The notes beneath the pieces are model-generated. The model was not told the origin of the DNA. It saw only the letters and a list, made by a program, of their open reading frames with translations, and made no database searches. Made by a program: the position numbers and the translations under genes. DNA of 8,710 bases, from NCBI GenBank assembly GCA_964491535.1, contig CAZBGR010000028.1, forward strand, positions 1-8,710, read 5' to 3'. Origin of the DNA: CAZBGR01 sp964491535. Lineage in GTDB: Bacteria > Bacillota_I > Bacilli_A > RF39 > UBA660. Shown here piece by piece: positions 5,642-8,710 of the stretch (its first letter is position 1; each line of letters opens with the position of its first letter).

Positions 5642-5669
5642 TATAATATGTTTTATAGAAATTGATAGT
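5642..5669 (-). promoter_or_regulatory. Sigma-K-like (late mother-cell) promoter of the DUF11 unit
   Basis: On the minus strand, AC (5668-5669), 17 bases, then CATATTATA (5642-5650) match the Bacillus sigma-K consensus AC-N16/17-CATAnnnTA at every fixed position. Distance to the ribosome binding site is suitable. No good sigma-A pair is seen here. The region is AT-rich, so chance matching remains possible. Confidence 0.45.
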
Positions 5670-5719
5670 TAATATTTTTGTTTATATCAAAACAAAAATA
5701 ATTATGATTGTTACAATAG

Positions 5720-5757
5720 AAAAAAGGTAATAATTTCAATTTAAATTATTACCTTTT
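5720..5757 (-). terminator. Intrinsic terminator after the 84-residue gene
   Basis: Fifteen-base arms (5722-5736 and 5743-5757) pair perfectly around a six-base loop. On the minus strand the hairpin is followed by six Ts (5720-5725). It separates the htpG side of the window from the DUF11 unit. Confidence 0.88.
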
Positions 5758-5771
5758 CCTATCTTAATTTA

Positions 5772-6026
5772 TTAATTATCTTCATTTTCAATATCATCTT
5801 CGTTTTCAGATTCATCTTCATTATCATCTAAACGATATGAATGTTTAGTTCGAAGAGGATTTTCATTAGTTCTAGCTTCAGCTTTTCTCATATTTTCATT
5901 TGTTTGACGAAGTAAAGCTTCTCTTGAAAAAAGAGTGTTTTGATATTCATTTTTATTAACCGCCCTTTTTTTACTTTTAGACTGATTACCAACGTTAAAA
6001 CCAACATCCTTGTTTTTTCTTCTCAT
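5772..6026 (-). CDS. Unrecognised 84-residue charge-segregated protein
   Basis: I do not recognise a family. The coding potential is good: ATG preceded by AGGAGG (6031-6036) at four bases, TAA stop, and its own terminator. The first 27 residues are basic and rich in K, R and N (MRRKNKD..., KSKKRAVNKN). The middle (about 28-62) looks helical and contains two TNEN motifs (42-45 and 53-56) within NTLFSREALLRQTNENMRKAEARTNENPLR-like sequence. The last 18 residues include 13 D or E (LDDNEDESENEDD...). There is no cysteine, tryptophan, signal peptide or membrane segment, so it is probably a soluble, partly disordered cytosolic protein. It follows the metallo-hydrolase gene by 56 bases with no hairpin between. 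The size and composition would allow a spore-core or nucleic-acid-associated protein, but no known small acid-soluble spore protein signature is present. Confidence 0.75.
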   Translation of the reverse strand: MRRKNKDVGFNVGNQSKSKKRAVNKNEYQNTLFSREALLRQTNENMRKAEARTNENPLRTKHSYRLDDNEDESENEDDIENEDN

Positions 6027-6082
6027 CTTTCCTCCTTGATTATTATATTACACCTATATTATAACCAATTATTTTTAGATTA

Positions 6083-6730
6083 TTAATCCAAATAAGGATT
6101 GTTTTTTCTTTCCTCACCGATACTTGTTTTAGGACCATGACCAGGATAAACAATCACATTATCATTATAAATTAAAATTTTACTTTTAATTGAATTTAAT
6201 ATATTTAAATGTGATCCTCCTATTAAATCCGTTCGACCAATGCCATGATGAAATAATGTATCACCACTAAACATAATTTGATTACATTTTAAACAAATAC
6301 TACCTTTAGAATGGCCAGGAGTGTGAATTACTAAAACGTCTAATAACCCCACTTTCAAAATATCTTTATCATTTAATATTTGATCAGCCTTTAAAGTAAG
6401 TAATCGTTTTAAAATAAAGGGAGAAAAATTTAAAATAGCACTATTAAGCATCTTGCTATCAGCTTGATGAATACCAAGCGGAATATTATATTTATCTTTT
6501 AACTCTTTAACCGCTCCAATATGATCACCATGACCATGAGTTAAAATAATTAATTGAGGATCTATTTTTAAATTAGTTATTTCATCAATAATTTTAAGAT
6601 GATCAAAACCAGGATCAATTATAATAGCTTTTTTAGTATGTTTACAAATTAACAAATAACAATTAGTCGCATAAGTTCCTACTGTAATCGTTTTAACCGT
6701 CATCTTATCATATTCATCAATATCAGTCAT
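6083..6730 (-). CDS. Metallo-beta-lactamase-fold hydrolase (glyoxalase II-like, YqgX type)
   Basis: The 215-residue protein is a small MBL-fold metal hydrolase of the group often annotated as hydroxyacylglutathione hydrolase or YqgX. The opening TVGTYATNCYLL (16-27) and IIIDPGFD (36-43) are typical. The metal ligands are all present: THGHGDH (H65, H67, D69, H70), HTPGHS (H140), SGDTLF (D157) and YPGHGP (H198), followed by the group's closing TSIGEERKNNPYL. Length matches the family (about 205-215). The true substrate is unknown: Gram-positive members often lack glutathione, so a thioester of another thiol is possible. The first ATG is preferred because AAGAGG (6737-6742 region) precedes it, while the later in-frame ATG (codon 10) has none. 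It lies 38 bases behind htpG with no terminator visible, so cotranscription is likely. Confidence 0.9.
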   Translation of the reverse strand: MTDIDEYDKMTVKTITVGTYATNCYLLICKHTKKAIIIDPGFDHLKIIDEITNLKIDPQLIILTHGHGDHIGAVKELKDKYNIPLGIHQADSKMLNSAILNFSPFILKRLLTLKADQILNDKDILKVGLLDVLVIHTPGHSKGSICLKCNQIMFSGDTLFHHGIGRTDLIGGSHLNILNSIKSKILIYNDNVIVYPGHGPKTSIGEERKNNPYLD

Positions 6731-6768
6731 CTTAAACCTCTTCTAATATTATATGTTATTTATAATTA

Positions 6769-8631
6769 TTATTTTAATAAATTATAAACATCATTAGCAT
6801 ATTCAACTGGATCTTCAATTGCTAAACCTTCAATTAATAAAGCTTGGTTATATAATATTTTAGTAAGTACCTTTACCTTATCTTTATCTTTAGTAAAAGC
6901 TTTTTCCATCATCTTAAATATATCATGATTAGTATTAATTTCTAAAAGACGATCAACTTTAACTGATTCGGCATTAGGCATGGCCTTTAAAACCTTCTCC
7001 ATTTCAATTGATACAGCTCCTTCATTAGTAATACAAACCGGATGTGAACGAAGACGACTAGAAACTTTAATATCTTTTACTTTATCTTTTAAAACTTCCT
7101 TCATAAAAGTAAATAACTTTTTATATTGATCTTCCTTTTTATCTTTAGCTGGTTCAATATCTTCCCCACCAGAAACTGATTTAAATTCTTTATCTTGATA
7201 ATTAGATAAAATTTTAATCGCAAACTCATCAATTTCATCAGTTAAATATAAAATTTCATAATTTTTTTCTTTAGCAAATTCAGCTTGAGGTAACTTATCA
7301 ATTAGTTCAAGATTATCTCCAGTCGCATAATAAATATATTTTTGATCTTTAGCCATTTTAGCAACATATTCAGCTAAAGTAACCATTTTCTTTTCCTTTG
7401 ATGAATAAAAAATTAATAAGTCTTTTAAAAAGTCCTTTTGAGCACCCCATTCACTATAAACTCCATATTTAATAGTTCGACCAAAGTTTTTAAAAAACGT
7501 TTCATATTTATCACGTTCATTTTTTAATAACTCTAATAATTCCTTTTTTATTTTTTCTTTAATTTTTTTAGCAATAAATTGTAATTGACGATCATGCTGT
7601 AACATTTCTCTTGAAATATTAAGTGATACATCTGGAGAATCAACTAACCCTTTAATAAAACCAAAATAATCAGGTAATAAATCAGAGCACTTTTCAGTTA
7701 TTAAAACATTATTAGCATATAAAGCTAAACCTTTTTGAAACTCTTTAGTATAAAAATCAAATGGTAATTCCGTAGGAATATATAAAAGAGCATCATAATT
7801 AACTACTCCTTCAACACTAGTATGAATTACTTTTAATGGTTTATCATAACCAAAATGTTGTTCAGTGTAAAAGTTTTCATAATCTTCATCTTTTAATTCC
7901 TTTTTCTTTTTACGCCAAATAGGAATCATACTATTTATTGTTTCATCTTCTTGATATTCTTCAAATTCTTCCTTTTTTCCTTTTTTAGGTTTAGATTTAG
8001 TCACCTGCATAATAATTGGATATTTAATAAAATTAGAATATTTTTTAATTAACCATCTCAAATGATATTCTTCTAAAAATTCATCAAACTTATGATCATC
8101 ATCATTTTCTTTAAGAGTTAAAACTATATCAGTTCCAACCTTACCTTTGGTTGTTTCCTTAATAGTATAACCATCAATTCCACTAGATTCCCAAAGATAA
8201 GCTTTAGCTTCACCTTCCTTTTTAGTAATCACAGTTACCTTGTTAGCAACCATAAAAGCTGAATAAAAACCTACTCCAAATTTACCAATAATTTCATTTG
8301 GATCTTTAATCTTATTTTCCAATTTAAAAGTTAATGAACCACTTTTAGCAATAATACCTAAATTTTCTTCTAAATCCCCTTTATTCATCCCAATCCCAGT
8401 ATCAGAAACTGTTAAAGTACGATTATCTTTATCTTTTATAATTCTAACTGATAAATCCCCTTTACTATCCTTTTTCTTCTTATCGGTAAGCAATAAATAA
8501 TGACGCTTATCTAAAGCATCACTAGCATTAGATATTAACTCCCTTAAAAAGATTTCTTGATGAGTATAAACTGAATTAATCATCATTTCTAATAATTTTT
8601 TTGATTCAGCTTTAAATTGTTTTTTAGCCAT
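6769..8631 (-). CDS. htpG: Chaperone HtpG (bacterial Hsp90)
   Basis: The 620-residue protein has the full three-part Hsp90 layout and normal bacterial length. The N-terminal GHKL ATPase domain shows the start FKAESKKLLEMMINSVY, FLRELISNASDALDK (28-42; E31 catalytic, N35 Mg2+, D38), DTGIGM (77-82) that contacts adenine, and GKFGVGFYSAF (116-126) in the ATP lid. The middle domain contains the invariant SLNISREMLQ segment, which supplies the arginine acting on ATP. The C-terminal dimerisation part includes SSRLRSHPVCI and ends without MEEVD, as in all bacterial forms. HtpG is a cytosolic dimer that helps remodel proteins after stress with DnaK. AGGAGGAG (8639-8647 region) precedes the ATG by seven bases. 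The promoter carries a CIRCE operator, pointing to HrcA control. It is the first gene of a likely unit with the metallo-hydrolase and the 84-residue gene. Confidence 0.97.
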   Translation of the reverse strand: MAKKQFKAESKKLLEMMINSVYTHQEIFLRELISNASDALDKRHYLLLTDKKKKDSKGDLSVRIIKDKDNRTLTVSDTGIGMNKGDLEENLGIIAKSGSLTFKLENKIKDPNEIIGKFGVGFYSAFMVANKVTVITKKEGEAKAYLWESSGIDGYTIKETTKGKVGTDIVLTLKENDDDHKFDEFLEEYHLRWLIKKYSNFIKYPIIMQVTKSKPKKGKKEEFEEYQEDETINSMIPIWRKKKKELKDEDYENFYTEQHFGYDKPLKVIHTSVEGVVNYDALLYIPTELPFDFYTKEFQKGLALYANNVLITEKCSDLLPDYFGFIKGLVDSPDVSLNISREMLQHDRQLQFIAKKIKEKIKKELLELLKNERDKYETFFKNFGRTIKYGVYSEWGAQKDFLKDLLIFYSSKEKKMVTLAEYVAKMAKDQKYIYYATGDNLELIDKLPQAEFAKEKNYEILYLTDEIDEFAIKILSNYQDKEFKSVSGGEDIEPAKDKKEDQYKKLFTFMKEVLKDKVKDIKVSSRLRSHPVCITNEGAVSIEMEKVLKAMPNAESVKVDRLLEINTNHDIFKMMEKAFTKDKDKVKVLTKILYNQALLIEGLAIEDPVEYANDVYNLLK

Positions 8632-8661
8632 ATAACTTCTCCTCCTCTTAAAACTTTCATC

Positions 8662-8691
8662 ATTATAGCACTAACTTTATACAAGTGCTAA
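8662..8691 (-). promoter_or_regulatory. Core promoter of htpG overlapping CIRCE
   Basis: On the minus strand TTAGCA (8686-8691, four of six to consensus) and a perfect TATAAT (8662-8667) are 18 bases apart, so the operator covers the whole core promoter. A second TATAAT (8697-8702) lies upstream; its -35 would be outside the window, and in that case CIRCE would sit in the leader. Confidence 0.5.
8665..8691 (-). promoter_or_regulatory. CIRCE operator (HrcA binding site) upstream of htpG
   Basis: On the minus strand TTAGCACTT, nine bases, then TAGTGCTAT match the CIRCE consensus TTAGCACTC-N9-GAGTGCTAA at eight and seven of nine arm positions, with the exact 9-9-9 spacing. HrcA binds CIRCE as a repressor of heat-shock genes and releases it upon heat or chaperone titration. 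It lies 33 bases before the htpG start codon. Confidence 0.9.
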
Positions 8692-8710
8692 TTACTATTA
8701 TAATGATTTT

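Noticed and set aside
5622..5642. Upstream in-frame ATG for the DUF11 gene (264-residue version)
   Set aside because: It overlaps the predicted -10 element, has no ribosome binding site, and the poly-G site serves the ATG at 5619-5621.

Overview
The window comes from a very AT-rich, low-GC Gram-positive bacterium (Bacillota). All ten coding regions end in TAA or TAG. Every tryptophan codon I checked, including nine in the glycosyltransferase, is TGG, which favours the standard bacterial code over the mycoplasma code despite the mollicute-like base composition. A collagen-like protein with a BclB-type C-terminal domain points to an endospore former. I cannot place it more finely; a deep-branching Bacilli or Erysipelotrichia-like lineage is a guess.

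Layout. Bases 1-710 are a mobile-element graveyard: an N-terminal transposase fragment (42-335, minus), a 13-bp-arm palindrome (403-431) and a cluster of TGTTTAC repeats (553-607). Next come two housekeeping genes on the minus strand, a CCA-adding tRNA nucleotidyltransferase (711-1814) and the nucleoid protein HU (1877-2149), each followed by an intrinsic terminator. Bases 2150-2387 are a divergent promoter region.

The central block (2388-5669) is the most interesting part. A plus-strand gene for a collagen-like, BclB-domain protein converges on a minus-strand three-gene unit: a two-repeat DUF11-type protein (4848-5621), a small basic protein that looks like a third, diverged copy of the same repeat (4411-4848, joined by a TAATG stop/start overlap), and a family 2 glycosyltransferase with TPR-like repeats (3283-4371). 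The two transcription units share a bidirectional terminator (3209-3243). The DUF11 unit is preceded by a good match to a sigma-K (late mother-cell) promoter, and three of the four genes have unusual poly-G ribosome binding sites. None of the four has a signal peptide. My reading is a spore-surface cassette in which the glycosyltransferase may decorate threonines of the Gly-Pro-Thr repeats or the DUF11 proteins. This is inference.

The right end (5720-8691) reads as one minus-strand unit: the chaperone gene htpG behind a well-formed CIRCE operator (HrcA target), then a metallo-beta-lactamase-fold hydrolase, then an unrecognised 84-residue charge-segregated protein. No internal terminator is visible, and a strong hairpin closes the unit at 5720-5757. 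This suggests HrcA heat-shock control of htpG and perhaps of the two downstream genes.
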